From contig NC_091000.1 in NCBI RefSeq assembly GCF_041146395.1, forward strand, positions 11,298,501-11,362,500: a DNA stretch of 64,000 nt. Direction: 5' to 3'. Below, in pieces: positions 36,341 through 50,720 of the stretch; position 1 is the stretch's first letter, and every line of letters starts with the position of its first letter. Origin of the DNA: Eulemur rufifrons. Taxonomy: Eukaryota > Chordata > Mammalia > Primates > Lemuridae. The notes beneath the pieces were generated by a model. That model had not been told where the DNA came from and did no database searches. It saw only the letters and a list, made by a program, of their open reading frames with translations. Made by a program: the position numbers and the translations under genes.

Positions 36341-37960
36341 CTCTAGTGCATAATGGGTTGCAAGTCACGTTTTCCCATCTCTCTTAGACCTACCCCCATC
36401 CACACGCTTCAGCTCTTCAGAAGAGGTGGTGTTAGTTACGCTTCATTAGGATTTTCCCTATGTAAGTCTTCTAACACTGCAGAGGTTTCTCAGAATGGGC
36501 AGTGCAAGTTTATTGGAGTAACTGAGCACAACTACAGTGGATCTGGCAGAAATTCCTCCACTATTTTTTGGGATGTGATGGGCTCCTTTAGTGTTAGGTT
36601 TTTTCCTACTTTTATATCCTTTGGTCATTTCAGTTCATATTAGAAGGGGAGACTGTTAGATAGATGCCCCTATGCTTAAGTTACCATCTTATTTGGAAGT
36701 TGGTTATTTTAAAAATTTATTCTTTTTAATATCTTAGTGATTTGCAAATTGTGTAAATACAAAATCCTGGACAATGAGATGGAGAATCTACTATTTATTA
36801 CTTATTTAAAATGTCATTATTTTGCTCTAGGTTAGTTTTATGAAAGTTTAAATAATCAACAGAATTAGTTAGTGGAAGTATCCAAATCATATCATTTATG
36901 TTAGGGCATGTGTTTTCATATGCTTAATATTACACTTAAATGCCATGATATTAAAAGAAAATTTAGAAAGCATTTTATAGTTCTTAAAAGATTGATACTT
37001 TAGTGGCTTATGTTATTAAAAACCTTATCATCTCTCTACCTAAATACACATACTTCTTTATTCAGTTCATAAATTTAACTTGTGAAAATGACAAGTAGTA
37101 GCAAGCTTGTACTTGGGGATTTAATCTTCACTGACTAATTCATCAGACGTTTTACCTTTCTGTAGTCACAGATGGTTTTAATATCTGTCTCTATTGAACA
37201 ATCACTCAGATGTGTCCATCTTCGTCTTTATTGGATAAATAATAATTCGGTATCTCTCAAGTGACTATGATAATTGGATTCCAAAAGAGAATTCAAGCTT
37301 TGTAGGTATTGTCCTATTCAAAATTTGATCTCTATGTTGTAGTCTCTCTAGCACCTTCGAATATGTTGCAGCTCAAGTGGAATACATGGGATGGTATTAT
37401 TTTGTGTAAATTACTTAGAATAGGTTTTGTGGAGGAGCCCTAAGTATATCCTCTTTAGTTTCTAAAAATAGCATTTACCATTCCAAAATAAGTCCCTAGT
37501 GATATTATTTGACTCATTCCAAAATGACCTATACTTGATTAAGTGAAGTCTCATTTAATAGCTGAAACTCCCCAGAGATTTTTAGTGGGTGTTTAAAATA
37601 AATGTCTATATCTAAAGCCATTTTTGTCTGTGCTAAACCTTTCCTTTTCCTCCATTTCCAAATCCAGAAAACAGATATATTTCTTTTTTCATCTCTAGTC
37701 AGAAAAAAACCAGATAGATGATATAGCAGTGCTTCATGTGTATGACTGTAAGTTTAACCATTTGGGGTTGGTGAGGAGAAAAAACTGGTGAAGAAATACA
37801 GTGTTTAAGACTGTCTGGATTATTTCTTTGATGCTGGAGAAATGTGTATTTTTATTATTAAATATTTTTTGAGTTAGAAAATGAAATGTTGATTTGTAAA
37901 GTGAAGAGTGTTATTAACACAAAATTTCAGCAGTGCACTGAATTTTTTCAAGATTTATAA
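36341..37960. other. Mostly unique DNA, no gene
   Basis: The 96-codon frame at 36353-36643 (+) contains no recognisable domain, and no repeat identity was found for it. The rest is AT-rich and unassigned. Confidence 0.45.
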
Positions 37961-37964
37961 ACTG

Positions 37965-38012
37965 TATACACATACATGTGTGTATATAAATACACATACA
38001 CATATATATATT
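37965..38012. repeat. Mixed (CA/TA)n low-complexity tract
   Basis: ACACATACATGTGTGTATAT, then AAATACACATACACATATATATAT. Confidence 0.85.
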
Positions 38013-40130
38013 TCATTTTTCAAGTGTTTATTGCACCGATTTAATGCTCTGAATTTACTCGTGCGTTCCTTAAGAACTTATATATCAGCTGCAGAAGTGG
38101 ACTTTTAGGTATGACAAGTGCGCTGACAACACTTCCAAGGATAAACTATGTTCTTGAAGATCAGCTGTTGTAAATGTTACAAGGATTTATTATTGATAGG
38201 AGAAGCTGAAGAATACCAACTCCCCTATTAAGTAGGTCATTGCTGACATTGGTTTTGACACTTGAATATTCCTAAATGTTACTAATGTCTACTTTTTAAA
38301 GTTTAATCTGTTTCATATAGGCACTACTTCTAAAGCCACATTTCTTCAAGTATTAATATCATATTTATGAGTTTACATGTTTAATTAGTGTAAGATTTAG
38401 GGGAAAATATATTAGCAAAATGTATTATTTTTTTTAATGTTTGTTATTATGAGGTACACTCAATGTTGGGACAATAAAACCATTAAGATAGTCTCAGCAG
38501 TCACTTTTCTTACTTCTAAATTCTTTTTAATCTAATTTCTACTATACCTTAGAAAGTGAATTTATGGCTGAAATTAAGCTATTTTGCCAAAATTTGTGTA
38601 AAGAGAGAACAAAATTGTCCTTGATGTGTCTTGTTCTTTTCAGCTTCTCATTCTTAATTTCATTTCCTTTCATTAATCTTTCTTTGCTCTCTGGATTTGA
38701 TTGACAACTGATTTTTAATGTTTCTTCTCAATGAATAATTATAAATAAGTTAGTTGCTATAGAGCTGTAATTGTCTTAATAATTTCTTAATTCTGAAAAA
38801 ATTCTTAGAAATTTTGCAACAAGAAAATAATTTAAAAAAAAAACTGGTTTGTTCTAATTCTAAGCATGTATCCCAACTCTATTGAAATGACTCTATGTTC
38901 AACACTGTTTATAAGGTTCTCCATACCAGAGGACAGCCACTAGCTACAGCAAAATGAAGACGACGCAGAAATATTTCTGTGAGATATTTTTTACTTCAAT
39001 TATTAACTTCAAAGATTGTGCCATAGTTAATATATTCTCTTTTGATTTGTTTTTAGTAGTGATCTTGTCTGCTGTGCTTATTGGTACAGTTGCTAAAGGC
39101 AGTTCTTATAAATGTCCGTATTCTTCAAAATCTTTGGTTTGATAAAAACCTTTAAGCACTTTACAGTCGAGAACCTTTGAAATGACTAGATAGTTGTGCG
39201 GGGATTGTGCCACCTGTGTGCAGAAAGAGCCCTGGTGAACTTCCTAGCTGACTGGGTTACCAGTTTCGGCAGAGAAGGAAGTGGCAAGGCAGTGTCTTCC
39301 ACCTTTGATGTAATCAGCCTTCAGCATTTATTGAGGTCCCTAGGAAGAAGACCCTGGTAGCCATAGTTTGCAGGCACTGTTTACAGTATTAAAAGTAAAC
39401 AAACAAAAATATGAAGCCTACAATTTATTTCATGTAGTCAAAGAGTTCCAAAGAGAGGGTTAGAAACCGAAAAGAATGGTGTGCATAGGGCCTTTCCGCC
39501 TGCCTCTTGAATCTCTCCTGCAGTGGCTGTTCTGTCAAGGTTTGTAAGACTTCTTCTTTGGGTTATTTCTCTGTTGCATTCCCTGATTTTCCCTGAAGAC
39601 AAGCTATGTGAATAAATTACACAAGTTTCCAAGATTGTGCTTTTCTTTATATAGCACAAGCTGTTTAATAAATTTTATATCTGAGATGCAACAAATCACG
39701 TCTGAGATACACAGATAAACAACAGTTTACTACTTTATTTTTCAATACCTATTTTTAGTAATCATAAATGATATTTGATGTCCTAAAATCATTATTTCTA
39801 ATCATGGAAAATAAATATTGGAAAATGAAGCAAAAAATAATGAATACAATTATTCAGATGCTCTTCAAAAATACCTGGAGAAAACCTATGACTAATTTGG
39901 TATAAAGAAGAACAAAAGTTAATTTAGAAATTGTATATACATTTATATCATACCAATTGTAAATTTTACATGTGGTAATAACTGTTTCAAAAAACTTACT
40001 TTGTAAAATGTCTTTCATGAACAGATCTGAATATTAATTTAGTTTACTTGTTTCTGTGGAATTTAAACACTTTATATTTTTATTTGATTAGAATTTTGAA
40101 TTTTAAAGAACATTAAAAATAACTTTTGTA
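38013..40130. other. AT-rich unique DNA
   Basis: Nothing recognised as coding or as a transposon. A slightly GC-richer patch at about 39,165-39,370 has no clear identity. Confidence 0.5.
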
Positions 40131-40207
40131 ATTGAAGTAATAATTCTCATTTGTAGTGTTGAAAATATTATTTTTACAGTACTTGCAATCTTTTTAAATA
40201 AACAGTA
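40131..40207 (+). repeat. Dispersed direct repeat, copy 1 (about 77 bp)
   Basis: ATTGAAGTAATAATTCTCAT, then TTGTAGTGTTGAAAATATTA and TTTTTACAGTAC are nearly identical to 41820-41896. No known family recognised. Confidence 0.8.
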
Positions 40208-41819
40208 AAAAATAACAGTCTAGTAAAACTACAAAATTAGTCAAATGTTTTTAAATATCATGTAGACAAAATTTACTGAACATTTTATTTTTTTACTGGC
40301 TATTTTAGTGCCATTTAATGTATTTGATGGTTGATATACAGTGTTTTGTTGTTCATTCTGTTCATGCCATTGTTATTGTTTTAGTAAATAAAATTTGTTT
40401 CATATATAGAGTTTTCTTTTTTAGTAATCTCCTTTAAAGAAGTATGACATATGGTGTAAAATTTTACTCTTCTATTTTTCAAGATCTTTTTATAGCCTTC
40501 ATCATGTGTCTTCCTAATCACAGGCTTTCATCTTCATACAGTGACTTGATTCTCTGCCACTAGAGGGCAGTGAAAAAATTGATGTTAATAAACATAACAT
40601 TGTAGCATGTTTTTAAGGCTTTTGTGCTATTGTTCTAGAATATCAACCCTAAAGAGTTTATCTAGATGTCTCCTCTTCAACCAGAAAGGAAGTACACAAC
40701 CTGAGTAAAATTTCTCTTCAAATCTTTGTAGATTATAATTTAAACTCACTTTTCTGGTTAGTTGTATTAAACTAGTTATGATTCTAGACAAAATGTTATT
40801 TAATACTTTAACTGCCATGAGAGTTGTATTTAACTCAGTTTAATTTAATTCTAAAAACATGGATTAAGTGAATTGAAGTCCATAAATTTTGTTTTCTATT
40901 TATTTTATGTTTACCTTTAAATTAGGCTGGAAGTTTTTATTCTATTTTCATAATAAAACACTGTGGCCACAAGGAAAAGTTTCTGGGTTTTTTTGTGTGG
41001 CAGTCAGTGTGTTAATCGTGCAGAGTTTCTAGAAATTCATGATTTAAAAATGCTTCTTTTGTTTTATTAAGTTGGGGATTATTTTAGGAAAGGAAGACCT
41101 TTATGGTTGATCATCGTTGGCTAAATTTTATTGGATAGAATAGATTCCTATTTGGCACATTTTGTTTGCTAGCGTATTTTACTTGAAGGAATCTTTGTCT
41201 TTTAAAATGTTTTCCAATTTTCTCGAAAATTGGAGTTGAAAACTAAAAGGTTAAGCAAGCAAAATAATTTGAAGCCCAATACTTACACATAGGTTTCATT
41301 AACAATATAGTATGTTCAGTTTAGTCTCCTAACAGGAAATGTAAAAGGTACTCTTTTAGCTTGGCAAGTTAAAAGTCTCTATAATTTTCAGAAGTGGATA
41401 GAATTACTGAGAGATAGAAATGTTAAAATTCTCTAATGATACTGTACACATTTATAATTTATTTAGTCTTGTGATGAAATACCAAAGACCACTTTTAGGG
41501 ATTAGTCAGCCTATGATTTTATATTATTTTAACTTACCTTCTTTCTTTCTTTTTTTTCATTTTAATATATTTAAATTCATTAATTTGAAAGTTATAAATA
41601 TATTTATCATAGTCAGCTCGTCATCCCCAGAACACTACAGCCTAAACTCAGGCTTATGAATACTTAATTACTAAATTTGAAAGCGTTAGTGTCTTGTTAA
41701 AAAAGCAGGGCTTATGATATTGAAAGTGCAATTTTGAAGAAATGAGGAATGCCATTTGTTTTTATTAAGCTGGGATTTGAGTGTTTGAAGAAAGCATTGA
41801 GGGAGGCATTTCTTCAGAA
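40208..41819. other. AT-rich unique DNA between the two direct-repeat copies
   Basis: No gene or recognised repeat. Flanks of the two copies do not match each other. Confidence 0.5.
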
Positions 41820-41896
41820 ATTGAGGTAATAATCCTCATTTGTAGTGCTGAAAATATTATTTTTACAGTACTCTCATTCTTTTATAAATAAACACA
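41820..41896 (+). repeat. Dispersed direct repeat, copy 2 (about 77 bp)
   Basis: ATTGAGGTAATAATCCTCAT, TTGTAGTGCTGAAAATATTA and TTTTTACAGTACT match the copy at 40131 with roughly ten differences by eye, and both run into TAAATAAACA. Confidence 0.8.
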
Positions 41897-42812
41897 GGTT
41901 CTACTGATAAATTATTTTTTGTCATTTTCCATTCTATGGAGAATTCTACATAACTTCAAAATTAGAAGTAAAGATTTTTGATCTTTAAATGGGGTATAAT
42001 TTTCTCATGGTGGAAGTACCAATACATTGATTTAGGATTTCTGATGCATAAGAACCTTTTTTTTATGATGCTATTGATAATAATTCTTTAGAATAAATAA
42101 ATGGATGGAATTATAAAATGTCTTTTCTCTTGAAGTTTTGCCTGTACATTTAGAAAATAAATATGTAGAGAAAAGATAAAAGCAAGGAATAGTGATTTTT
42201 TAAATGGAATCTATATTGCACTCTCCTTTGGATATGATCGATAGCAACAGGAAGCATTTCAATATATTTTCAAAAATTGCAACAGCAATTATTCTTCTTT
42301 GAGAAGTTATGATCTATATAATTGCAGAATTTTTAAAGTGGTTTTCAAAACATCACATTTTTATTCTCTGAGAGCTGTGTGGAAGATTCACTTATTTAGG
42401 TCATGCTAAGCTTCTTTAGTGAAATTGGCACTAAAAATAAAACAAAACAAAACCCAATGATAATAGCTTAGTTTAACAAATAAAATCCTGTGTGGAGTCC
42501 AGAGTTTTACAGTAATTTAACAAAACATGCTAAGTTTTACTCCACCAGTCTCTCAAAATGAAGCTTTTGCAACTGTTGCTACAGGAAGCTGTTGGTATAA
42601 TTATTTGCTAAAATTTCCTAGAGATACAGCAGGCCAGTTTTCTAATATTTTTCAAAATCACAGCTTCCTTTTGCCAAAATGTGAAACAAGTGTTTTTGAA
42701 ATATAGTTTTTGAGTTTAAGTAACTCAGTATATTAAGTAACTAGTATATTAACAAATTTGCTTCAAATAACATATATATGTGTACATATTTAATTTAAAA
42801 GGGTATGTTAGT
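41897..42812. other. AT-rich unique DNA
   Basis: Nothing recognised. Confidence 0.5.
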
Positions 42813-42828
42813 AAAGATGAAAAGTTAA

Positions 42829-43165
<337 letters not shown>

Positions 43166-43181
43166 AAAGATGAAAAGTTAA

Positions 43182-45929
43182 AATTTGGGTTCTAATTATG
43201 TTTGGAAAATTTTATCTTCGAAAACATCAGCAAGCCGTTTAATGAACAATTGGTTGTATCATTTTAATTTTTCTTTTACATTTTTGAAAAATTAAAACAC
43301 AAATATTCTGTGAAATTTTCTTAGGCTCCTTATATTTTAACTTTGAATTTATATGGTGGATTTCCAGATGTAAAATTAATTTTTGATCAATGACTAAAGT
43401 ATGGTTTTAATATGTCAAATCTCAGCTGACATATTTTTATGTAATTATTTCAGGGAAGAGAGAACTGGGTATTCAGGGAGCAATTTTGAGATGTATACTG
43501 AGTCATTTTATTAATTTTGAAAGGCACAAGTAGTTGAGAGAATTTCCTTTTCTTTCTATTAAATAGTAGTCTGTTTGAAGAGTTGTTTTGTTTGTTTGTT
43601 TTAAAATATCTATCCCCTTATCTATTTCTCTGGGTTTGAAGTTTAGGAATTTCATTTTGCCAAAGTTAATAATTGAGAATTTATAGCACAGACTATGAAA
43701 AATAATTCAGAGGGAAAGGCTAAGATTTTCTACATCAAGATTTAAATGTGTTTTTAAATAATCAGACTGAAAAACTAATTTCTAAATCAAGCTTTGAATG
43801 TAGCAGTAAACAAGGAGACAAACAAATCCAGATATAAACCTAAAATTTAAATAGCTTTTCTTTATCTTGTACTTTTTAAAAATAAAGAAGACATCTCATT
43901 TTCTCTTTTTCTTTACCTTGTCTTTTCTGAAGTTCTTATAAAATAGGTATAGCTCCTGCTTGTTATCTATAGTCTTTAAACAAATTTTTGTGCTGAAAGA
44001 TTCATTATATAGGACTGGGTAAATCCTCAACTTTATACTTATGTTGAGATATTTTTTAAATGATAGTTATTCTATTTTAAAATACAATTATAATTTACTT
44101 GTAATAATTGAATTTTTTTTTTTTTACTTTATATTAAAATTTAAGAGGTGATTTTGCTTTTGTTCATTTTCTTTCGTCCCTGGTTATTTTGAAAGGAGGG
44201 AAAATGTGATAAACCAAAGAAGTGATTTTCTCTAGTACAATGCACAACATTATAGAAATTCAGGTACCATATCTTAATTGAATACATTTAAATGCAATGT
44301 GAATTAAACTTATACTTCGGTATTTACCTATTAACCTAAAAACAAAAGCCATGCATTATACACTGAATATTATTAAATATTAGGCTTGATTTAGCAGAAT
44401 ATGTAGAATATATCTGTAACTTATAAAAATAATATAAATTAGATAGTTTTCATTGGATATACTGAACTAGAAGCACTCATTGAAAAATAGGTTTTTGAGG
44501 ATAACTATTTTTTTACTATAAATACATGTGATTTAATTACAATAATCTTTTGAGTTTATGGCTCCTTTTCTTGCAAAATAATGTGACAGTAAATCTATTT
44601 ATTAATGTGCTTTTATCCATAATGTAGACTTACTGTATGTTCTTATGAACATAGTAATACATATATTGATTTTATTTTCCTTCCAATAACATGGGCAGAA
44701 TATAATGTGGAAGCTACCACCACTAACTGTGATTTAAAAAAAATTACCCTTCAGTCTAATCCTGCAAATATTATTTTTAAGTATGTCAATATGATTAAAT
44801 TTTGGCCTTGCACAACAGAATCCTTACTGTACTTTAGGTTCGAATAAGAGGAAATTAAAAAGAGAAAATAAAAATGAAATAAGAAAATTTCATTCTTAAC
44901 CTTTTGCAATTTTTGGTATGGTTTTCATTGCTAACCTGTGAAAATGTCTACACACAGGCATTATCTTGTATTAATACATGGCAGGATAGCTTTGTCTCTG
45001 AGACGTTTGCATTATTTGAGAAGTATATGTTCATGTCTGTTCTTTTCAGAAACTACACGTAGGTATTACACAGGAATATGATCTATTTTTATGATCTTCT
45101 CCCATAGGATGTCTTCTTTGTAACATACTACAGTGTACTTAAAAGAGGTCATTATATTGGAATAAAAAGGATCCAAGGAAGCAGTTACTAGTGCAGATCT
45201 TCAATATATGAATTAATTTAGGATTTCAGGTTCATCTCTAAAGTCAATATTTTTAGATTTATTTTAGCTTTCTACATTCATATACTTAAAGTTTTCATTG
45301 AAACTAAGACTGTTACCCAAAGTCTCATATTATTTTAGGAATACATATGGAAAAAGAAAAGGTACTTGTTTGTTCTTCAAGTATTCTTTTCTTTATGAAT
45401 GAGTATATCACCACAATTTCATATTCAACTTTTAAAGCAGGACTCACTAACGCATGTTACGTATTGCCAAAAATATAAAATTGTTTACTTGCTTTATCCA
45501 GTAATAACATTTTTAGCTGCAATAACAACATTGTGGTTGTCACCATACCACATTATAAACATGTCTCTGCAGGGAAATAGTAGATGGTTGGAATAAATAG
45601 TAGATGTGCACTAGTGTGTGTGCATATGTGTTTGTATAACAGTACCATTTTCCAGGGCTCTTATTTAATACTAGTGGTTTATGCCATATTGAAGGGCAGT
45701 TGCAAACCAACTACGTACTGCCAGTTTGTAGTCATGTAGATAATGTAATAAGCCAAAATGATCAAGCAACTTAGTTTCTCTGATATTCGAGTTTTCCTGG
45801 AGTTCATTTGACCATTGTTTGTAGGAATTAGAGATGGAACTACCAATAACCAAGGAGCAATGTATCATCCCACGTACCTCAACAGTGAGGTATACCTAGA
45901 AAGGCATGGCAATATAAAAAGATACCTGT
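43182..45929. other. AT-rich unique DNA
   Basis: No gene and no confident repeat. Confidence 0.5.
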
Positions 45930-46014
45930 TAAGTTCATGAGAGCAGGGGTCATACTTTTCTTACTCAGTTTATTTCTAGCATTTATTACAATGCCTAATA
46001 CATAGTGGAAAATA
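45930..46014 (+). mobile_element. LINE L2 3'-end fragment (sense)
   Basis: 'GAGAGCAGGGGTCATACTTT', then TTATTTCTAGCATTTATTACAATGCCTAATACATAGTGG parallels the L2 end. A MIR follows immediately. Confidence 0.7.
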
Positions 46015-46255
46015 AGTGATAATAACAGAAAACCTATTAAGTGTCAGACACTTTCTAAGTACTCTACAGAGATTAATATATTTAATCCTTACATCAGCTC
46101 TATACAATAGGTACTATTTTTATCATCCATTTTACAAGAAACTGAAATAAGAGATTGAGCTTGAGGTCACATGGCTAGTCAGTGGTGGAACTGGAATTTG
46201 AACCCAGGCAGGGTGATTTAAGAGTTTATGCTCTTAATGATTACCATCTTACTTC
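46015..46255 (-). repeat. MIR SINE, nearly complete (antisense)
   Basis: 'CTATTAAGTGTCAGACACTT', TCTAAGTACTCTACAGAG, 'TTTAATCCTTACATCAGCTC', ATAGGTACTATTTTTATCATCC, TTTTACAAGAAACTGAAA, GAGGTCACATGGCTAGTCAG, TGGAATTTGAACCCAGGCAG and TTATGCTCTTAATGATTACC follow the antisense MIR consensus throughout. Confidence 0.92.
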
Positions 46256-47544
46256 TCATATGCATGGAGTGAACCATTACCATAGAATTTTGTAGACTTT
46301 GCTTGTTTTCCCTTTCACAACTGATAAAATATTGGCAATATTTTACCTTACTTATTGCATGTGGTTATTTTTAACGCATAGGGAGAATGAAAGAAGGTTG
46401 GTTGATAACGAATTGCACTTTACATAGAATTAATTTTAACTGATTGAATACGTACATATGAGAATGTTTGTTAGAAGTTTATAGGACAAGATTTAGGAAA
46501 TATCAATTTTTAAAGAAAATAATGATAAAGACAATCTATCCCATTATTTCTGGATTTGGTAGCCATTTAGAATGTATTAAAAATTATGCAAATTGGTCCT
46601 TATTGGAGTTATTGATAATTGTATGATTTACTGTTAATGATCTCAAAAGCTACTTGAGTTGGTATTATGTTTGAATTATTTATTTAAAAAATTACAAGAC
46701 AAAATTAGCTTTTTAAAAAATTCAGTACAGTTGATAATGATGCAAGTATTACTTAATATATAGTAATAAATTAAGAATTGTCTAATTGCCACAATTAACC
46801 CATGTTTTAAGCCATAAGTTAGAAGTTTTGTGTTTCATTTCGATTTAGATACATAATACCTTAACTTTAAGTACTGTTTTTTTCATAGTTTTCCAAATTA
46901 ATAATTGAAACACTTTTAAGAACACAGTTTATCCTACATGTTCCACAAATAAAGATATACTGTGTTCTTTGCAGACACTGAGGAAGTTGTGGTATGCTAT
47001 ATAAATCAGTATTTTCTTGTAATGGATATGGAAATGGCTTTCACAGCACTGTCCACATTTATATTTTTAGGAGCATTGTAACTATGTATAACATTTTTTT
47101 CCTTAATTACAAATGCATCACCAAAACTGCTGACATTGAACTTCTATGAGATATTTCTTAATGGTTCATTTGTATCCTAAACAGTATTAACTAGTTAATT
47201 TAAGAATAAGAGTGATAGATGTCCCTTTGCCTAATGGCAACTTATGGAAATGAACATTTCAGATGATTTCACAAATTATTTTTCTTCATGCTCTAAAACA
47301 ATAGGTATTATATATACCGAATTTCAGTCCTGAGAAAGCAATCAATAAGTTTAACCAAGTAACTATAAATAACTTTGTTTCCCTCGAGTCTCACTAAATT
47401 TTTCAGTATTTGATAATTTGCTTTAGAGGTAAATAGTGACCATAGAGGCAAAAAAGTGAGATGGAATTTGATGTGACTTATCTTTATGGGTTTCTGGAAT
47501 TTGGTATTTTAAATTTAAAGTAAAAAAATAGTATTTTCATAAGT
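46256..47544. other. AT-rich unique DNA
   Basis: Nothing recognised. Confidence 0.5.
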
Positions 47545-48065
47545 TTATTTTGAGCGACTGCTGGTGTTAGGTGTACTATGTGAGCCACTAGGATACATTG
47601 CGAAGAAAGACAGAGTCCCTGTTCTCAAGGTGTTTATAGTCTAATCATAAATACAGTCAAGTAAACAGGAAATGTTAGAGAGTGACACAAGAGTCAAGAC
47701 AGTGTTCAACACAGGGTTCATCAGGACCACAGAGATGGGGAACTAACCTGCCTTAGGGGGCTCCACAGAGACTTACAGGAGGAAATGATACTTAAGCTGA
47801 GGCCTGAGCAATAAAGCAGAGTTGAGTAGGGGTGGGGATGTGTGCCTGGTGCTGGCTTTGCAGAGGAAACAGCGTGGGCAAGGCGGGAGCTAGAAGAGAG
47901 TACGGGGAGCTGCGCGTGGGTTAGAATCATCAGGGTGCAGGTGTGAAAGGACAGTCGCGAGGGCCCTTCCTTGTAAGCCAAACTGAGAGATTTGGGTTTC
48001 ATGCTAAGGCTGACGGAAAGGCACTGAAGGATTTTTAAGCAGCTATTGAAGGTTTTTAAAACCAT
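47545..48065 (-). mobile_element. LINE L2 3'-end fragment (antisense), long
   Basis: 'GAGTCCCTGTTCTCAAGGTG', 'CTGAGGCCTGAGCAATAAAG', 'TTTGCAGAGGAAACAGCGTG' and 'TTGGGTTTCATGCTAAGGCT' follow the antisense L2 consensus over about 500 bases. The 114-codon minus frame at 47721-48065 runs within it and is incidental. Confidence 0.85.
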
Positions 48066-49565
48066 TTTGAATACACTTTTTAAAAAAATGTAAGAAAGAA
48101 AAATGTTCTACTCTTTTGCATTCCATTCTTAAGAATTACTTTATTTTTTGTGGGACATCCCTTTGGGAGACATAAGTGCTGTAATAAATAAACTTCAAAA
48201 TAATGGGGGAGCAAGGAACTATATTAACTAGCTGGATGGCTGCGTCCCAGAGACACCTGCATTCTAGCAAGGGGGAGCATGAAGGTTTTGGTTCACAGCT
48301 ACCGATGGCTGATACAACTGGTGACCTAAAACAGTTAACGCTACTCTCATATGGTGAACAGTTAGTCTCAAAAAGAATTAGGCTGAGCAAAGTAAATCAG
48401 CAAAAATCTTGGTAATAAAAATTTTATTAATATGTAGGGCGCAGGATCACAATAGCCACTGGAAAATGTGTAGTTAGAAGAACTCTCATATGCCGTAGTT
48501 TTACTTCAGAAGAGCCCAAAGTATCTCCGCTTGGACTGTGTCTTACCTTCTCATGAGGTTGGCCAAGTTGAGATCCAAGCTTGTCTTATTCTAAAGGGCT
48601 AAACTTAACATGGATGACTCTCGATGTATACTGCCTTGTCCTTAAGGAAACTGAAATTTCTAATGGTTTAAATAAATAGGGATAAATAAATAAAAAGGGA
48701 TAAATCTAGTCCCTTGAGGTCTTCTAGATGGTGTTAGTTATTTAACCAAGAAAGAGATCCAGTCTTTCTAGGTTAAAACAAAAAACTGTATTCTGTGATC
48801 AGACCTTCTGCTTTCTTATTCTCTTCCTCTATGTAATTTATCGAGTACCACACCTCTTGTTTTGAATGTTGGCAATGTTAAAGAAAATCCATATTGGACA
48901 TTTCCTGTATGTAATTTCTGTATTTTGGAGACTCACTGAGGTGTGGGATACAATGTAGAAGAGAAGCAGCCGTAGAAAACCCTTTTATGGCTGCTGCAAA
49001 CCAATGCCGTAATATAATTTCATATTCCTCTCATCTGATGCCTGAATATCTCTACTGAAAGCTTCTAATAAAATATAAAGTGCCTTTTAATTGTAAGTAG
49101 TAGTTATTGTTATTGTTACTATTATTCTGTGTGCTTGTCTCTTTATCTTTACTTTGAATTACCGTAGATAATGGATTTACTGTAGCTAACTATAATATCA
49201 TGTAGCAAAGTTGTATAGTTTATAGACTATAATTTTACAGAAAGAATAATATTAAAGTAATTTCATTTTCATAATAAAAAATCACGTACATTTGATATGC
49301 ACAATAGAATTAATAAAGGTTCTGGTTTTATTATTTGGAATCTTAGTATACCCATTAAGTACACCACTGAAAAAAATTTTGATTGGCCAATAGTTTCATA
49401 AGTGGCCCTTTTATGCTAAGCATGCTGGCTGGATATTCATGTTTTACAAAATGTTAAATAAGATTTTTTCCTACTCTCCAGGAATTGAATATATGTAATA
49501 GACTCACATGATAAAGACTTGAGATATTTTTTAAATGAAACCTAAATGAGATTTAAGGGATTTAT
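48066..49565. other. Unique DNA, no recognised gene
   Basis: Two overlapping opposite frames at about 48,136-48,415 (84 codons minus, 70 codons plus) have balanced composition but no recognisable domain or splice support. The rest is AT-rich. Confidence 0.45.
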
Positions 49566-50720
49566 TCAAACATTTATTCTCAGGTTTAGTAGGTGCATGT
49601 AGTAGATGTTCCACAAATATTTATTAAATGCAGTGATGCGGTTTATTGAAGTGCAAACAGAGTCTTTAATTGGTTGGTCAAAGCATAACAGGAACTCTAG
49701 ACTATAGTAGGTTGAAACAGAAAATTGTATATGGCAGTTATGAGTTTTAAGCCAGGCTTTGCAGGAAGTGAAGATACAGATTTGTACAGATGATGAGGAA
49801 GTGAGTATATTTAGATAAGATGGCAAAAGCAAGGACATAAAATAATAATGATTAATTGCTTCCAGATGATGGCAAACAGATCTGAAATACATGTGGCTAA
49901 TGATGGCAGAGAATATGTTGACAAGTACAAAGAAATGGGCTTAAAAGGTGTCATTGTTGAAACAGTTTGGTTTGAGAGACCGGAGTCAGGTAGGCAGAAG
50001 AGGAGTATAGGCTTGAAGTCGTTAAAGTTGTGCCTGTCCAAATTGCAAGAGGGTTCTAAAAAATACTGAGAACACAAAAGTGCCATGATTTGGTGATGTA
50101 TTTAATTTCCAAGATGAAAAGAGTGAGTTCTTTTAGGTGGTGTCACTGGAGGGGATGGAGTGACTATAGCGGGAAATAAAGAGTTTCAGATTTATGAATT
50201 GGTAAGTTATCTACATAAATTTCTTCTGAATACAAATAGAGATCCTAGAGAGCATGGCCAAGTCTGGGGATGTCAATTCTATATTATTCTCATACTTACG
50301 TCTTGTACAGGAAGCCATATGAGGAATCAAAGCAAGAAAAAAAATAAAAGAAGATGATCATAAGTTCAAGGGGAAGTGAGAAACTGGCAGTTACTGGATA
50401 CCAGGGAAAGCAGTGAGAGAGAGAGAGAGGCTGACTGAAAGAGCCCGTGTCACGGAATACTAAGATAGAAATGATTTCAAGAGGAAGGTTTTCATTTGAA
50501 TTGAGGGATCTAAAATGAAGACTATATGAAGAAAGTTATATGGTATGTAATGAAATTTATATTTGTATTTGAAACCAGAAAGCATTAGTAATTTAAAAGT
50601 TCTAGAAGAATCCTGGGACAGGAGCCAGTGTTGGCCAGTAGGGGTGCAGAGAGAGAGAAAGAGTTAGCAAGAGGTGACAAAATGAAGGACCTGGGCCTGA
50701 TAATAATTTTCAGCTGCTGG
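49566..50720 (-). mobile_element. LINE L2 fragment (antisense), long and diverged
   Basis: Begins with the L2 tail in reverse complement (TTCCACAAATATTTATTAAA) and continues with purine-rich antisense L2 body. The best-preserved part is about 50,440-50,520: 'GTGTCACGGAATACTAAGAT', AGAAATGATTTCAAGAGGAA (cf. GTGTCCTGGAAGCCAAGTGAAG, AAAGTGTTTCAAGGAGGA). No open reverse transcriptase. Confidence 0.65.

Noticed and set aside
47721..48065. 114-codon minus-strand frame
   Set aside because: Lies entirely inside an L2 3'-end fragment, which is non-coding in this part.
48203..48415. 70-codon plus-strand frame with balanced composition
   Set aside because: Overlaps an 84-codon frame on the opposite strand; no splice sites, domain or start context to support it.
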